Part shown: one piece after another, positions 50,365 to 60,066 of the stretch
How the letters are laid out: the number at the start of each line of letters is the position of its first letter
Position numbering within the stretch: the stretch's first letter is position 1
Source: Kitasatospora sp. NBC_00458
GTDB lineage: Bacteria; Actinomycetota; Actinomycetes; Streptomycetales; Streptomycetaceae
Assembly (NCBI RefSeq): GCF_036013975.1
Contig: NZ_CP107904.1
Span: forward strand, 2,356,001-2,420,000
DNA: 64,000 nucleotides
Reading direction: 5' to 3'
Translations under genes and position numbers: made by a program
The notes under the pieces: generated by a model
Databases searched by the model: none
The model's input: only the letters and a program-made list of their open reading frames with translations
What the model was told of the DNA's origin: nothing

Positions 50365-52086
50365 TCAGTCGGCCTGGCGGCGCTGCCGGCCGGTGCCGTA
50401 GTTGGAGCCGGACTTGGCGCCGCTGCCGGGCTTGGCCCGGCCGGAGGAGCGGCCGATGAAGCCGGCCGCCTGGCGGGAGCCGCCGCCGCCCTGGCCGCCC
50501 TGGCCGCCACCGGAGCCGGAGGCGCCGGCGCCGAGGCGCTGCTTCGGCCGGGGGCGGCGCGGGTTGCCGTTCATGTCGACGTCGGCGGGCAGCGCGGAAC
50601 GCTTGCCGGGACGGCGGCGCGGGGCGGCGGAGGACTTGCCCTCGGCCGCGGGCGCGGCCGCCGGGACGGGCACGGCCAGGGTGACCGGGACGCCGCTGGG
50701 AGTGCGGGCGCCGGTGATCCGGGTCAGCTCGGCGTCGCCGGGGCGGATCCTGGTGGTGGTCGGGCGGATGCCGGCCACCGTCATCAGCCGGTTGACCTCG
50801 CGGCGCTGGTCCGGCAGGACCAGGGTGACCACGGTGCCGGACTCGCCGGCCCGGGCGGTGCGGCCGCCGCGGTGCAGGTAGTCCTTGTGGTCGATCGGCG
50901 GGTCGACGTTGACGACCAGGTCGAGGCCGTCGATGTGGATGCCGCGGGCGGCGACGTTGGTGGCGATCAGCGCGGTGACGAGGCCGTCGCGGAACTGGTC
51001 GAGCACCCGGTTGCGCTGCGGCTGGGACTTGCCGCCGTGCAGGGCGGCGGCCTTCACACCGGTGGCGAGCAGCTGCTTGGCGAGGCGGTCCGCACCGTGC
51101 TTGGTGTGCACGAACATGATCACGCGCCCCTCGCGGGAGGCGATGTGGGCGGCGGCGGAGGCCTTGTCGGCCTGCTCCAGCTGGAGCAGGTGGTGGTCCA
51201 TGGTGGTCACGGCGCCGGCCGAGGGGTCCACCGAGTGGGTCACCGGGTCGGTCAGGAAGCGCTTGACCAGGCGGTCGACGTTGCGGTCCAGGGTGGCGGA
51301 GAACAGCATCCGCTGCCCGCCCTCGGCGACCTGCTCCAGCAGCTTGGTGACCTGCGGCAGGAAGCCCATGTCGGCCATCTGGTCGGCCTCGTCCAGCACG
51401 GTGATCGCGACGTCGGAGAGGTTGACGTCACCTCGGCCGATCAGGTCGTCCAGCCGGCCGGGGGTGGCGACCAGGACCTCGGCGCCGCGCCGGACGGCGT
51501 TGGCCTGCCGGGTGATCGACATGCCGCCGACGACGGTGGCGATCCGCAGGTTGACCGCGGTGGCGTACGGCGTGAGCGCCTCGGTCACCTGCTGGGCCAG
51601 CTCGCGGGTCGGCGTCAGGACGAGCGCCAGCGGGTGGCGGGCATCGGCGCGCTTGCCGGCGGTGCGGGCGAGCACCGGAAGGCCGAAGGCGAGGGTCTTG
51701 CCGGAGCCGGTGCGGCCGCGACCGAGCACGTCGCGGCCGGCGATCGAGTCGGGCAGGGTGGCCGCCTGGATCGGGAACGGCTCGGTGACGCCCTCGCGGG
51801 TGAGCGCGCTCAGGATGCCCTTGGGCAGCTCCAGCTCGGCGAAGCTCGCCGCCGGGGGCCGGGCCGGGGTGCCCTCGACGACGGTGAAGTCGGCGGCCTC
51901 GGCGACCCGGGGCGCGTTGCGGCGCGGGGTGCGGGGGGCGCCGCCGCCGCGGGGTCCGCCGGAGCGGGCGCCCTCGGTGCGGGGCGCGCCGGTGCGCGGG
52001 GCGCCGCCGGAGCGGCTGCTGCCGCCGGCGTTGCGGGGCTTGCGGGTGCGACCGCCGTCGCGGGGCGGCTGGGCAGGGGTGGTCAC
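50365..52086 (-). CDS. DEAD-box RNA helicase
   Basis: The 573-residue helicase has the core motifs: Q-motif region with PFPIQAATLP, Walker A GRTGSGKT, PTRELAQQV, VLDEADQM, FSATL and HGGKSQPQR-type helicase motif, and GRTARAGESG. Gly/Arg-rich low-complexity N- and C-terminal tails (RGG-like) suit RNA binding. Such enzymes help cold-shock RNA folding and ribosome assembly; the cold-shock gene lies directly upstream. GTG 52086 follows GGAGAA. Confidence 0.93.
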   Translation of the reverse strand: MTTPAQPPRDGGRTRKPRNAGGSSRSGGAPRTGAPRTEGARSGGPRGGGAPRTPRRNAPRVAEAADFTVVEGTPARPPAASFAELELPKGILSALTREGVTEPFPIQAATLPDSIAGRDVLGRGRTGSGKTLAFGLPVLARTAGKRADARHPLALVLTPTRELAQQVTEALTPYATAVNLRIATVVGGMSITRQANAVRRGAEVLVATPGRLDDLIGRGDVNLSDVAITVLDEADQMADMGFLPQVTKLLEQVAEGGQRMLFSATLDRNVDRLVKRFLTDPVTHSVDPSAGAVTTMDHHLLQLEQADKASAAAHIASREGRVIMFVHTKHGADRLAKQLLATGVKAAALHGGKSQPQRNRVLDQFRDGLVTALIATNVAARGIHIDGLDLVVNVDPPIDHKDYLHRGGRTARAGESGTVVTLVLPDQRREVNRLMTVAGIRPTTTRIRPGDAELTRITGARTPSGVPVTLAVPVPAAAPAAEGKSSAAPRRRPGKRSALPADVDMNGNPRRPRPKQRLGAGASGSGGGQGGQGGGGSRQAAGFIGRSSGRAKPGSGAKSGSNYGTGRQRRQAD

Positions 52087-52179
52087 GGGTTCTCCGTCCG
52101 TCGGTCAACAGCCCCTTTCAGGGGGCTGCCCGGCCGTCGGGAAAGGAGTGCGCCGCCCCGGCCGTTCGGCGGCATGGAC

Positions 52180-52209
52180 GAGGGCCCGCACCGTGCGGTA
52201 CGGGCCCTC
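52180..52209. terminator. Hairpin after cold-shock gene
   Basis: Arms GAGGGCCCG (52180-52188) and complement (52201-52209) with a partly paired loop lie 37 bp past the csp stop, in the gap before the helicase start. It probably ends the csp transcript. Confidence 0.7.
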
Positions 52210-52245
52210 GCTACGCGAGATCGCGAGTCAGCTCGGAAGCCGGAC

Positions 52246-52449
52246 TCAGATGACGCGGATGTTCTCGGCCTGCGGGCCCTTCTGGCCCTGGGTCACGTCG
52301 AACTCGACCTTCTGACCCTCGACCAGCTCGCGGAAGCCCTGGGCGACGATGTTCGAGTAGTGGGCGAACACGTCCGGGCCGCCGGTCTCCTGCTCGATGA
52401 AGCCGAAGCCCTTTTCGCTGTTGAACCACTTCACGGTGCCGGTAGCCAT
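52246..52449 (-). CDS. cspA: CspA-family cold-shock protein
   Basis: This 67-residue OB-fold protein has both RNA-binding motifs, KGFGFIE and DVFAHYSN, and opens with the canonical [10 protein letters not shown]. It melts RNA structure. AGGAGA precedes ATG 52449. A leader with a terminator-like hairpin lies upstream. Such genes are highly expressed, and many streptomycete paralogues exist. Confidence 0.95.
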   Translation of the reverse strand: MATGTVKWFNSEKGFGFIEQETGGPDVFAHYSNIVAQGFRELVEGQKVEFDVTQGQKGPQAENIRVI

Positions 52450-52545
52450 AACCGTCTCCTCTAACTGGGGCATCGGAGCCCACACCTCGTGGACCCCGTG
52501 TAGCCGCGATCCCCATCCGGAGACTGAAACACCGGACAAAACAAA

Positions 52546-52575
52546 TGCGCCTGTTGGTTGGGACCAGCAGGCGCA
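52546..52575 (-). promoter_or_regulatory. Terminator-like hairpin with U-rich tail in csp leader
   Basis: Read in csp direction, TGCGCCTGCTGGT and ACCAACAGGCGCA pair (one mismatch) around the loop CCCA, followed by TTTGTTTTGT. It is a classical intrinsic-terminator form, unusual in this GC-rich sequence, 97 bp before the csp start. It may be an attenuator or temperature-sensitive leader. It could also be a backup terminator for the MMPL gene upstream. Confidence 0.6.
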
Positions 52576-52707
52576 CACAAGCGTTCATGGGAACCAAAAC
52601 TGCAACTGGGTCGACTGTAGCACGGGCGCACCCCGATTGACCGGGGATTTTCTGCCCGACAGATCACGTTTGCAGCCCCTGGGAAAGGGGCAGCCGGCCG
52701 TCAACGC

Positions 52708-52743
52708 CGCACGCGGCGCCCGCCTGAGCGGACGCCGCGTGCG
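52708..52743. terminator. Terminator of MMPL gene
   Basis: Arms CGCACGCGGCG and complement (52708-52718, 52733-52743) enclose a partly paired loop, 66 bp past the MMPL stop. Confidence 0.75.
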
Positions 52744-52808
52744 TCGTGCGTGGTGCCCGTGCGCGCACGCCGTGCGTGCTGCGCCGTGCGCACCGGGTGA
52801 CCGTCCGG

Positions 52809-54995
52809 TCAGCGCCGTCCGGCCGTCTCCGGCAGGCCGTGCGCACCGTGCGGACCGCCCACCGGGGCGTGGCCGTCGTGGCCGGCGCCCGGGTCGCCGC
52901 CGTGGCCGGGCCACCAGGCCGCCCGGCCGACCAGCGCGGTGAGCGCCGGGGTGAAGAACATCGCCATCACGAAGGCGGCCAGGATGATGCCGAAGGCCAT
53001 CGCGAAGCCGAACTCCAGCATGAAGATGTTGCCCGCGAGCATGAACGTCCCGAACGACGCCGCCAGGATGAAGCCGGCCGCCGCGACGGTCGGACCGCCG
53101 TGGCGCAGCGCCTCCCGGGCCGCCTCGCGCGGGGAGCGGCCCTCGCGGGCCTCCTCGCGGAGTCGGGCGATGATCAGGATGTTGTAGTCGGTCCCGATCG
53201 CCACCACGAAGAGGTAGATCAGGATCGGCAGCATGAACATGATGCCGTGCTCGCCCTTGATGTTCTGGAACAGCAGGGTGGACGAGCCGAGGGTGGCGGT
53301 GAAGCCGAGGCCGACCGAGGCCATCAGGTACCAGGGGGCGACCACGCTGCGCAGCTGGAGTCCGAGGATCAGCAGGATCAGCAGACCCGCGATCGGGAAC
53401 ACCAGCTTGTAGTCGTGGCTCATCGCCAGGTTGATGTCCTTGTAGACGGCGGTCAGGCCGCCGACCTTGGCCTCGGTGCCGCTCGGCACCTGTGCGTGGG
53501 CGACGTCGCGCAGCTCGGTGAGGGTCTCGATCGCCTCGTTGCTGGACGGCTCGTTCTTGAGCAGGACGGTGAAGTCCGCCGTCGTGCCGTCCTCGCTGAC
53601 CTGGGGCTTCGGCGCGGCGCTGGCCACCCCGGGGACCGCGCCGAGCTTGGCGGCGTAGCCGTCGAACGCGGCCGGGTCGAGCTTGCCGCCGCTCTTGCTG
53701 GTCAGGTAGACGTGGCTCGGGTCGGCGGCGCCGGCCGAGAAGCCGTTGACCAGCTTGTCCTGGACGACCATCGACTCCTTGTCCTTGGGCATGGAGCTGC
53801 CCGCGAGGTCGAAGGTGCCGTTGTAGCCGAGGGCGCCGGCCGAGAGGGCCAGCAGCACGCCGCCGGAGGCCACCGCGACCAGGGCGGGGCGCTTCTGCAC
53901 CATGCGGCCGAGGGCGAGGAAGCGGGCGTCCTTCGGCTCGTTCATCCACTTCTTGCCGGGCCAGAAGACGGCGCGCGCCGGGATGACGGCGAGCAGGGCC
54001 GGGGCCAGGGTGAGCGAGGCGAAGGCGGTGACGACGACGGCGATGGCCAGGGCCGGGCCGAGCGCCTTGAACATGCCGAGGCTGGAGAGGATCAGCACCG
54101 CGAAGGCGACGGTGACCGCGCCGGCCGCGGAGGCGATGGCCTCGCCGACCCGGCCGACCGCGTTGGCGACGGCCTCCTTGCGGTCGTCGCCGGCTCGCAG
54201 CCGCTCCCGGTAGCGGAACGCCAGGAAGAGGAAGTAGTCGGTGCCGACGCCGAGCACGACGACGATCAGGATCGCCGACAGGACCGGTGTGCTCTCCAGG
54301 TTGAACGCCTTGGTGGCGTAGGCGATCAGGCCGTTGGCCGCCGGCATGGCGATGATCAGCGAGACCACGATCGGCAGCAGCCCGGCGAGGACGCTGCGGA
54401 AGATGATCCCGACGATGATCACGACCAGGACCAGGGTGGCCAGCGCGATCACGGCGTCGGCCGCGCCGGAGGACTCCTTCTGGTCGAGCGCCTGCGCGGC
54501 GGCGCCGCCCAGCTGGAACTTGACGTTGGTCCCGGAGGCGAGCGCCTTGCCCTCGTCACGGAGCTTCTTGGCGGTCTCGCCGAACTCGTCGGACTGCTGG
54601 GTGGCCTTGTCGATGGCGATCGGGGCCAGCGCGTACTTGCCGTCCTTGGACGTCGACTGCTCGCCGGCCGGGATGATCTTCTCGACGTGCTCGATCTTCT
54701 TGTCGGTGAGCCCCTGGACGATCTTGGCCATGGCGTCCTTGTCGGACGCGTCCATCGGGGCACCGTCGTTGCGCTCGAAGAGCGCGAGCGCGGACGGCGT
54801 GAAGCTGGCCGGGAACGCCTTCTCCTGGAGCACCGAGGCCTGGATGGACTCGTAGTGCTTGGGGAGGAACGAGGCCTCGTCGGTCTGGGCGGTGATCTTC
54901 GGGGCCGACGCGGCGATGGCGATCATCGCGACGACCCAGGCCGCGATCACCCACCAGGCGCGACGGACGACGAAATGTCCTAGTCGGTGGAACAT
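52809..54995 (-). CDS. MMPL-family RND exporter (copy 1)
   Basis: The 728-residue transporter has two repeats of one plus five spans with large outer loops. The conserved proton-relay motifs GVGTDYFLFLAFRYRE and AIGTDYNILIIARLRE are present in each half. MmpL-type proteins export lipids or drugs. The ATG is at 54995. The 535 bp upstream to the divergent second MMPL gene hold two related palindromes, likely operators for a repressor not in this window. A His/Gly-rich C-tail ends the protein. Confidence 0.9.
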   Translation of the reverse strand: MFHRLGHFVVRRAWWVIAAWVVAMIAIAASAPKITAQTDEASFLPKHYESIQASVLQEKAFPASFTPSALALFERNDGAPMDASDKDAMAKIVQGLTDKKIEHVEKIIPAGEQSTSKDGKYALAPIAIDKATQQSDEFGETAKKLRDEGKALASGTNVKFQLGGAAAQALDQKESSGAADAVIALATLVLVVIIVGIIFRSVLAGLLPIVVSLIIAMPAANGLIAYATKAFNLESTPVLSAILIVVVLGVGTDYFLFLAFRYRERLRAGDDRKEAVANAVGRVGEAIASAAGAVTVAFAVLILSSLGMFKALGPALAIAVVVTAFASLTLAPALLAVIPARAVFWPGKKWMNEPKDARFLALGRMVQKRPALVAVASGGVLLALSAGALGYNGTFDLAGSSMPKDKESMVVQDKLVNGFSAGAADPSHVYLTSKSGGKLDPAAFDGYAAKLGAVPGVASAAPKPQVSEDGTTADFTVLLKNEPSSNEAIETLTELRDVAHAQVPSGTEAKVGGLTAVYKDINLAMSHDYKLVFPIAGLLILLILGLQLRSVVAPWYLMASVGLGFTATLGSSTLLFQNIKGEHGIMFMLPILIYLFVVAIGTDYNILIIARLREEAREGRSPREAAREALRHGGPTVAAAGFILAASFGTFMLAGNIFMLEFGFAMAFGIILAAFVMAMFFTPALTALVGRAAWWPGHGGDPGAGHDGHAPVGGPHGAHGLPETAGRR

Positions 54996-55093
54996 GCTCG
55001 TAATGCCTCCTGGGCATGGTTCACCGCAGCCCTTGGGGGACGGGACGCCGGGCGACGGATCGAGACCGGCCCGGGGCCGTGCGGGGGCACAGC

Positions 55094-55115
55094 ACCTAGC
55101 CGGTCGGCAGGTAAG
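55094..55115. promoter_or_regulatory. Degenerate palindrome, probable operator
   Basis: ACCTAGCCGGTCGGCAGGTAAG holds the core GCCGGTCGGC, the same as the centre of the perfect palindrome 50 bp away (TGCCGACCGGC on the other strand). It is likely a second, weaker site for the same repressor. Confidence 0.6.
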
Positions 55116-55143
55116 TAGTCAGAGGGCATCATCCTACGACCGC

Positions 55144-55165
55144 TTGCTTGCCGACCGGCAAGCAA
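55144..55165. promoter_or_regulatory. Perfect 22-bp palindrome, probable TetR-type operator
   Basis: TTGCTTGCCG-AC-CGGCAAGCAA, two perfect 10-bp arms, lies about 150 bp before the leftward MMPL start. The form fits a TetR-family dimer site. No TetR gene adjoins, so the regulator is encoded elsewhere. Confidence 0.8.
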
Positions 55166-55530
55166 CCCCCGTAACCCTGTAGCCGATTCCCCCTGAGGCC
55201 GCCGAACGACGACCCTGGCCTATTTTCGCGCGCGCACGATGCCTATTCCCTCGTGCTCGGGGTGGAGACCGCTCCCCCTCAGGGTGGACTTTTTACCTAC
55301 CCGCAGGGAGGAGAACTCAGGGTTCCCTGGTAGGGAAAACCCCACCCCTCCCCCGAGGAAGACCACAGGGAAGACTCCCCCGCCAGCCGGATACTCCGTC
55401 AACCCCGGCTTCCCTACTGTCGATTGCGACGCCGGATCCGCAGCCGGCGCCCGAATCCGGCGGCGGACCACCGCCGCACACCCGGCCGCACCCCTCGTCA
55501 GGGCACCGGCCGCTCTCCCAGGGGGACCCC

Positions 55531-57798
55531 GTGAAGACCAAGCTCGGCATGGCCGCCGCGATGGGCGCCTGGAGCGCCCGGCACAGAAGGACGGCCGTCT
55601 TCGGCTGGCTGCTCTTCGTCGTCGCCACCGCGTTCCTCGGCGGCCTGCACGGAAGCACCGAGATCAAGGAGTCCGAGGCGATGCCCGGCCAGGTCTCCCG
55701 GGCCGCGAAGATCCTCGACGACGCCGGCCTCAAGTCCCCCGCCAGCGAGACCGTGCTGATCCAGAGCGCCTCCCTGACGTCCGACGCCCCCGCCTTCAAG
55801 GCCACCGTCGAGCAGGTGATCAAGGACGTCGGCGGCACCGGCAAGGCCTCCGACATCCGCTCCCCGTACGACACGAAGGCGATCTCCGCCGACGGCCGCT
55901 CCGTCCTCGTCCAGCTCACCGTCAAGGGCGACCACGACGAGGCCGCCGAGAACGTCACCGCGGTGATGGCCGCCGTCGACGCCGTACAGAAGCAGCACCC
56001 CGACCTCACCGTGGTCGAACTCGGCGACGCCAGCTCCGGCAAGTGGATCGACGAACAGTTCAGCGACGACTTCGCCCGCGCCGAGTGGACGGCCGTCCCG
56101 CTCGCCCTCGGCATCCTGCTGATCGCCTTCGGCGCACTGGTCGCCGCCGTCCTGCCGGTCGTCCTCGCCATCACCGCCTTCATCGCGGCCGGCGGACTGG
56201 TCGCCCTCAGCAGCGGACTCCTGCACACCAGCAACAACGCCAGCTCGGTGATGCTGCTGGTCGGCCTCGCCGTCGGCGTCGACTACTGCCTCTTCTACCT
56301 GCGCCGCGAGCGCGAGGAGCGGGCCGCCGGGCGCGACCTGGACACCGCCCTGAAGGTCGCCGCCGCCACCAGCGGCCGGGCCGTGCTGGTCTCCGGCGTC
56401 ACCGTGGTGGTCGCCATGGCCGGCATGTTCCTCACCGGCATCGCCGAGTTCCAGGCCATGGCCTACGCCACCATCGTGGTCGTGGTCACCGCCGTGCTCG
56501 GCTCGCTCACCGTGCTGCCCGCCCTGCTGTCCATGCTCGGCGACAAGGTCGACAGGGGCCGCGTCCCCCTCCTCCGCAAGCTCCGCAGCGCCGACGCCGC
56601 CACCACCGGCGGCCGGTTCTGGAACGCCGTCCTCACCCCCGTGCTGCGCCGCCCGCTGGCCGCCACCGTGCTCGCCGGCGCCGTCCTGCTCGGCCTGTCC
56701 GCGCCGCTGCTGACCATGCACACCGCCAACCTCACCTTCCAGCAGCAGCTGCCCGAGGGCAACCGGCTGGTCTCCGTCTCGCAGAAGATCGAGGCCGCCT
56801 TCCCCGGCAGCCCCGCCCCCGCCTCGGTCGTCATCAAGTCCGACGACATCGACTCCCCCGCGATGACCGCCGCGATCGCCGACCTCAAGGCGAAGGCCCT
56901 GGCCAGCGGGAGGATGCACGGCCCGGTGGACGTCACCGTCCACGCCCGGCAGAACGTCGCCACCGTCGACATCCCGCTCAACGGCACCGGCAACGACGAC
57001 GTCAGCAACGGCGCGCTCAAGACCCTCCGCGAGGAACTGGTGCCCGCCACCGTCCTCAAGGTGCCCGGCACCGAGGCGCCCGTCACCGGCCGCACCGCCG
57101 GCTCCTACGACTTCAACGCCAAGATGACCGGCTCGATGCCCCTGGTCTTCGGCTTCGTGGTCGCCTTCGCCTTCGCCCTGATGCTCACCTCGTTCCGCTC
57201 GCTGGCCGTCGCCGGCACCGCCGTGGTGCTCAACCTGCTCTCGGTCGGCGCCGCGTACGGCGTGCTCACCCTGGTCTTCCAGCACGGCGTCGGCGCCTCG
57301 CTGCTCGGCACGGCCGGGGTCGGCGCGGTCGAGTCCTGGGTGCCGCTCTTCCTCTTCGTGATCCTCTTCGGCCTCTCGATGGACTACCACGTCTTCGTGG
57401 TCTCCCGGATCAAGGAGGGCCACGACCGGGGCATGCCGACCCGCGCCGCCATCGCCCACGGCATCCGCTCCACGGCCGGGGTCGTCACCAGCGCCGCGGT
57501 GATCATGGTGGCGGTGTTCGCGGTCTTCGGCACCCTCTCCATGCAGGCGATGAAGCAGATGGGCGTCGGCCTCGCGGTCGCCGTGCTGATCGACGCCACG
57601 ATCATCCGCGCCGTACTGCTGCCCGCGGTGATGACCCTGCTCGGCGACCACAACTGGTACCTGCCCCGCTGGCTCGGCTGGCTGCCGAACCTCTCGCACG
57701 GCGAGACCTTCCCGCCGGTCGGCGCCCCCGACGCGGTGACCGGCCCGCCGGCCCCCGAGCCGGCCGCCCAGGCCCGGCACCGCCGGGTCGGGGTCTGA
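55531..57798 (+). CDS. MMPL-family RND exporter (copy 2)
   Basis: The 755-residue transporter has the same twofold layout as the divergent copy but is only distantly similar, with the motif variants AVGVDYCLFYLRRERE and GLSMDYHVFVVSRIKE. GTG 55531 follows GGGGG. The two divergent MMPL genes may export the same kind of envelope lipid or antibiotic, or may be alternatives. A perfect hairpin follows it. Confidence 0.9.
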   Translation: MKTKLGMAAAMGAWSARHRRTAVFGWLLFVVATAFLGGLHGSTEIKESEAMPGQVSRAAKILDDAGLKSPASETVLIQSASLTSDAPAFKATVEQVIKDVGGTGKASDIRSPYDTKAISADGRSVLVQLTVKGDHDEAAENVTAVMAAVDAVQKQHPDLTVVELGDASSGKWIDEQFSDDFARAEWTAVPLALGILLIAFGALVAAVLPVVLAITAFIAAGGLVALSSGLLHTSNNASSVMLLVGLAVGVDYCLFYLRREREERAAGRDLDTALKVAAATSGRAVLVSGVTVVVAMAGMFLTGIAEFQAMAYATIVVVVTAVLGSLTVLPALLSMLGDKVDRGRVPLLRKLRSADAATTGGRFWNAVLTPVLRRPLAATVLAGAVLLGLSAPLLTMHTANLTFQQQLPEGNRLVSVSQKIEAAFPGSPAPASVVIKSDDIDSPAMTAAIADLKAKALASGRMHGPVDVTVHARQNVATVDIPLNGTGNDDVSNGALKTLREELVPATVLKVPGTEAPVTGRTAGSYDFNAKMTGSMPLVFGFVVAFAFALMLTSFRSLAVAGTAVVLNLLSVGAAYGVLTLVFQHGVGASLLGTAGVGAVESWVPLFLFVILFGLSMDYHVFVVSRIKEGHDRGMPTRAAIAHGIRSTAGVVTSAAVIMVAVFAVFGTLSMQAMKQMGVGLAVAVLIDATIIRAVLLPAVMTLLGDHNWYLPRWLGWLPNLSHGETFPPVGAPDAVTGPPAPEPAAQARHRRVGV

Positions 57799-57822
57799 CC
57801 TTCCCCTCGGACCCCACGACCC

Positions 57823-57851
57823 GCCGGGCCCCGCGACACGCGGGGCCCGGC
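57823..57851. terminator. Terminator after MMPL copy 2
   Basis: Perfect 13-bp arms GCCGGGCCCCGCG and complement with loop ACA lie 25 bp past the stop. Confidence 0.88.
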
Positions 57852-57903
57852 ACCCGTTTGCCAGAATGATCGCCGTCTCCCCCCACCACGGAACGGACCC
57901 CCC

Positions 57904-58797
57904 ATGCTCCCCTTCGACGAGGGCCGGGCCCGGCTGATCCTCACCGACGCCTGCCGGTCCGCCGGCCTGCCCGCGCCCGACGGCGCCCGGCTGCTCGCGC
58001 TCGGCGAGAACGCCGTCTTCGACCTCGGCGACCCGGCCGTGGTCGCCAAGGTCGGCCGCGGCCCCGAACTCTCCGAGCGCACGCAGCGCGAACTCGCCGT
58101 CGCCGACTGGCTCGCCGGCCGGGGCATCCCGGTGGTCCGCCCGTACGACGCACTGCCCGCCGAACCCCGGTTCACCCACGGGCACCCCGTCACCTTCTGG
58201 CACCGGCTCCCGCCCGCCGTACGGCCCGCCCGGCCGGTCGACCTCGCGCCGCTGCTGGACGCCCTGCACCGGCTGCCCGACCCGCCCTTCCCGCTCCCCC
58301 GGCGCGACCTGCTCACCCCCGTCGAACGCTGGCTCGACTCCGCCGACGGGCACGTCGACCCGGCCGACGCCGCCTTCCTGCGGCAGCGCCGGGACTCCTT
58401 CGCCGCCGCCCTGCCCGACCTCGTCCCGCACCTGCCGACCGGGGTGATCCACGGCGACGCGCTCCCGCGCAACGTCCACGTCGGCCCGGACGGACCCGTC
58501 CTGCTCGACCTGGAGACCCTCTCCCGCGACCTGCGCGAGCACGACCTGGTGGTCCTGGCGCTCAGCCACGACCGGTACGGCGTCCCCGGCGAGGAGTACC
58601 GGGCGTTCACCGACGCGTACGGCTGGGACGTGCGCGAGTGGTCCGGCTTCGCGGTGCTGCGCGGGGCGCGCGAGACGGCCAGCGCCTCCTGGGTCGCCCA
58701 GCAGGTGCCGGGCAACCCGGCCGCGCTCGCCGAGTTCCGCCGCCGGGTGGACTCGCTGCGCGCGGGAGCGACGGAGGTGCGCTGGTACCCGTTCTGA
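57904..58797 (+). CDS. APH-family small-molecule kinase
   Basis: This 297-residue protein has the aminoglycoside-phosphotransferase fold: the catalytic loop VIHGDALPRNVHVG and the metal motif LLDLETLSRDLREHD. The N-lobe contains VVAKVGRG with the ATP Lys. The substrate could be an aminoglycoside, a macrolide, or a metabolite. Nothing here argues for resistance. Confidence 0.85.
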   Translation: MLPFDEGRARLILTDACRSAGLPAPDGARLLALGENAVFDLGDPAVVAKVGRGPELSERTQRELAVADWLAGRGIPVVRPYDALPAEPRFTHGHPVTFWHRLPPAVRPARPVDLAPLLDALHRLPDPPFPLPRRDLLTPVERWLDSADGHVDPADAAFLRQRRDSFAAALPDLVPHLPTGVIHGDALPRNVHVGPDGPVLLDLETLSRDLREHDLVVLALSHDRYGVPGEEYRAFTDAYGWDVREWSGFAVLRGARETASASWVAQQVPGNPAALAEFRRRVDSLRAGATEVRWYPF

Positions 58798-58952
58798 CGC
58801 GGCGGCGGGCGGGGCGCAGGCGCCCCGGGCCGTGGCGCTGAACGGCGGGCGGGCGGCGGGCGGTGCAACCCGGCCGGGGCCGCGGGCGTCTTACCGGACA
58901 GTCATCCTGACCGAGGATCGGCATCCGCCTCTGCACCTCAGGAGCCGCCGCC

Positions 58953-60011
58953 ATGCCGGAGCACACCGCCCCGCCGCGCCCCTCGTCCCCCGCCCGGCAC
59001 CGCCGACGACTCGTCGCAGGCTGCGCCGCGCTCGCCGCCTCACTGGCCCTGGCCGCCTGCGGCACCGCCAGCGGCGCGCTCCAGCCCCAGCCGAGCACGA
59101 CCACCGCCGCGTCCCCGCCGGCCCCGTCGGCCTCCTCCCCGGTCTCCCCGTCGGGTACGCCGTCGCCCGGTACGCCGTCCTCCGGTACGCCGTCGTCGGG
59201 TTCGCCGTCCTCCGCGGCCCCGGTGCCCGGCACACCGTCGGCCACCCTGCCGCCGACCGGGCCCACCACGCCGAGCGCGCCGAGCACGCCGCCCGCACCG
59301 AAGCCCACCCCGCCGAAGCCCGGCACCGCCGGACCCTCGACGCCCGGCCCCGGCAAGTCCACCACCGCCACGCCCAGGCCACCGGCGCCCCCGGCCCCCT
59401 CCACCGGGGTCCCCACCTCGGTCGTCCGCTCCACCGCGTCCGGCGGCCGGACGGTCGCGCTCACCTTCGACGACGGCCCCGGCCCGGCCACCGGCCAGGT
59501 CCTGGACCTGCTCGCCCAGTACCACGCCAAGGCGACGTTCTGCCTGGTCGGCAAGCAGGCCGCCGCCGGCCCGGCCACCGTCCGGCGGATCGTCGCGGCC
59601 GGACACCGGCTCTGCGACCACAGTGTCGACCACCCCCAGCCCTTCGCCGCGCTCTCCCACGAGCAGGCCGTCCACCAGATCGTCGACGCCGAGACGGCGA
59701 TCGTCCGGGCGGGCGGGCCGGGCACCGCGGTCGGCTGGTTCCGCGCCCCCGGCGGCGCGTTCACCGAGGACAACCAGCGGATAGCCGCCGACAACGGCCT
59801 CCGCCCGCTCGGCTGGTCGGTCGACCCCCGCGACTGGTCCCGCCCCGGGACGGCCGCGATCGTCTCCGCCGTCCAGTCGCAGCTCAAGCCCGGCGGCGTC
59901 GTCCTGCTCCACGACGGCGGCGGCGACCGCGGCCAGACCGTGGCCGCCCTCCGGCAACTGCTGCCCTGGCTGGCCGCCCAGGGCTACCGCTTCGACTTCC
60001 CGGCGAGCTGA
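58953..60011 (+). CDS. Polysaccharide deacetylase lipoprotein (CE4/NodB)
   Basis: A lipoprotein signal (LAASLALAAC, Cys36) is followed by a Ser/Pro/Thr-rich stalk of about 115 residues and a NodB domain. The domain contains the TFDDGPGP metal motif, the CDHSVDHP motif, RAPGG and LLHDGGG. Such enzymes remove acetyl groups from peptidoglycan, chitin or xylan at the cell surface. CAGGAG precedes ATG 58953. Confidence 0.93.
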   Translation: MPEHTAPPRPSSPARHRRRLVAGCAALAASLALAACGTASGALQPQPSTTTAASPPAPSASSPVSPSGTPSPGTPSSGTPSSGSPSSAAPVPGTPSATLPPTGPTTPSAPSTPPAPKPTPPKPGTAGPSTPGPGKSTTATPRPPAPPAPSTGVPTSVVRSTASGGRTVALTFDDGPGPATGQVLDLLAQYHAKATFCLVGKQAAAGPATVRRIVAAGHRLCDHSVDHPQPFAALSHEQAVHQIVDAETAIVRAGGPGTAVGWFRAPGGAFTEDNQRIAADNGLRPLGWSVDPRDWSRPGTAAIVSAVQSQLKPGGVVLLHDGGGDRGQTVAALRQLLPWLAAQGYRFDFPAS

Positions 60012-60066
60012 TCCGGCCACCTCCGCACCACCCGCCCCTTCACCCGGAAGGCCTAGACTCCGGGCC

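Larger units (their letters stand above)
54996..55530. other. Divergent region between two MMPL genes, 535 bp
   Basis: There is no gene here. It holds two palindromic sites (55094-55115 and 55144-55165) near the leftward MMPL gene. A comparatively AT-rich part, 55220-55340, has a TTCCC-N5-GGGAA repeat at 55323-55337 and is probably the promoter/operator of the rightward gene. Confidence 0.6.

Noticed and set aside
55498-58569. 1023-codon minus-strand frame opposite the second MMPL gene
   Set aside because: It is an antisense artefact of GC bias in the third codon position, with no recognisable domain.
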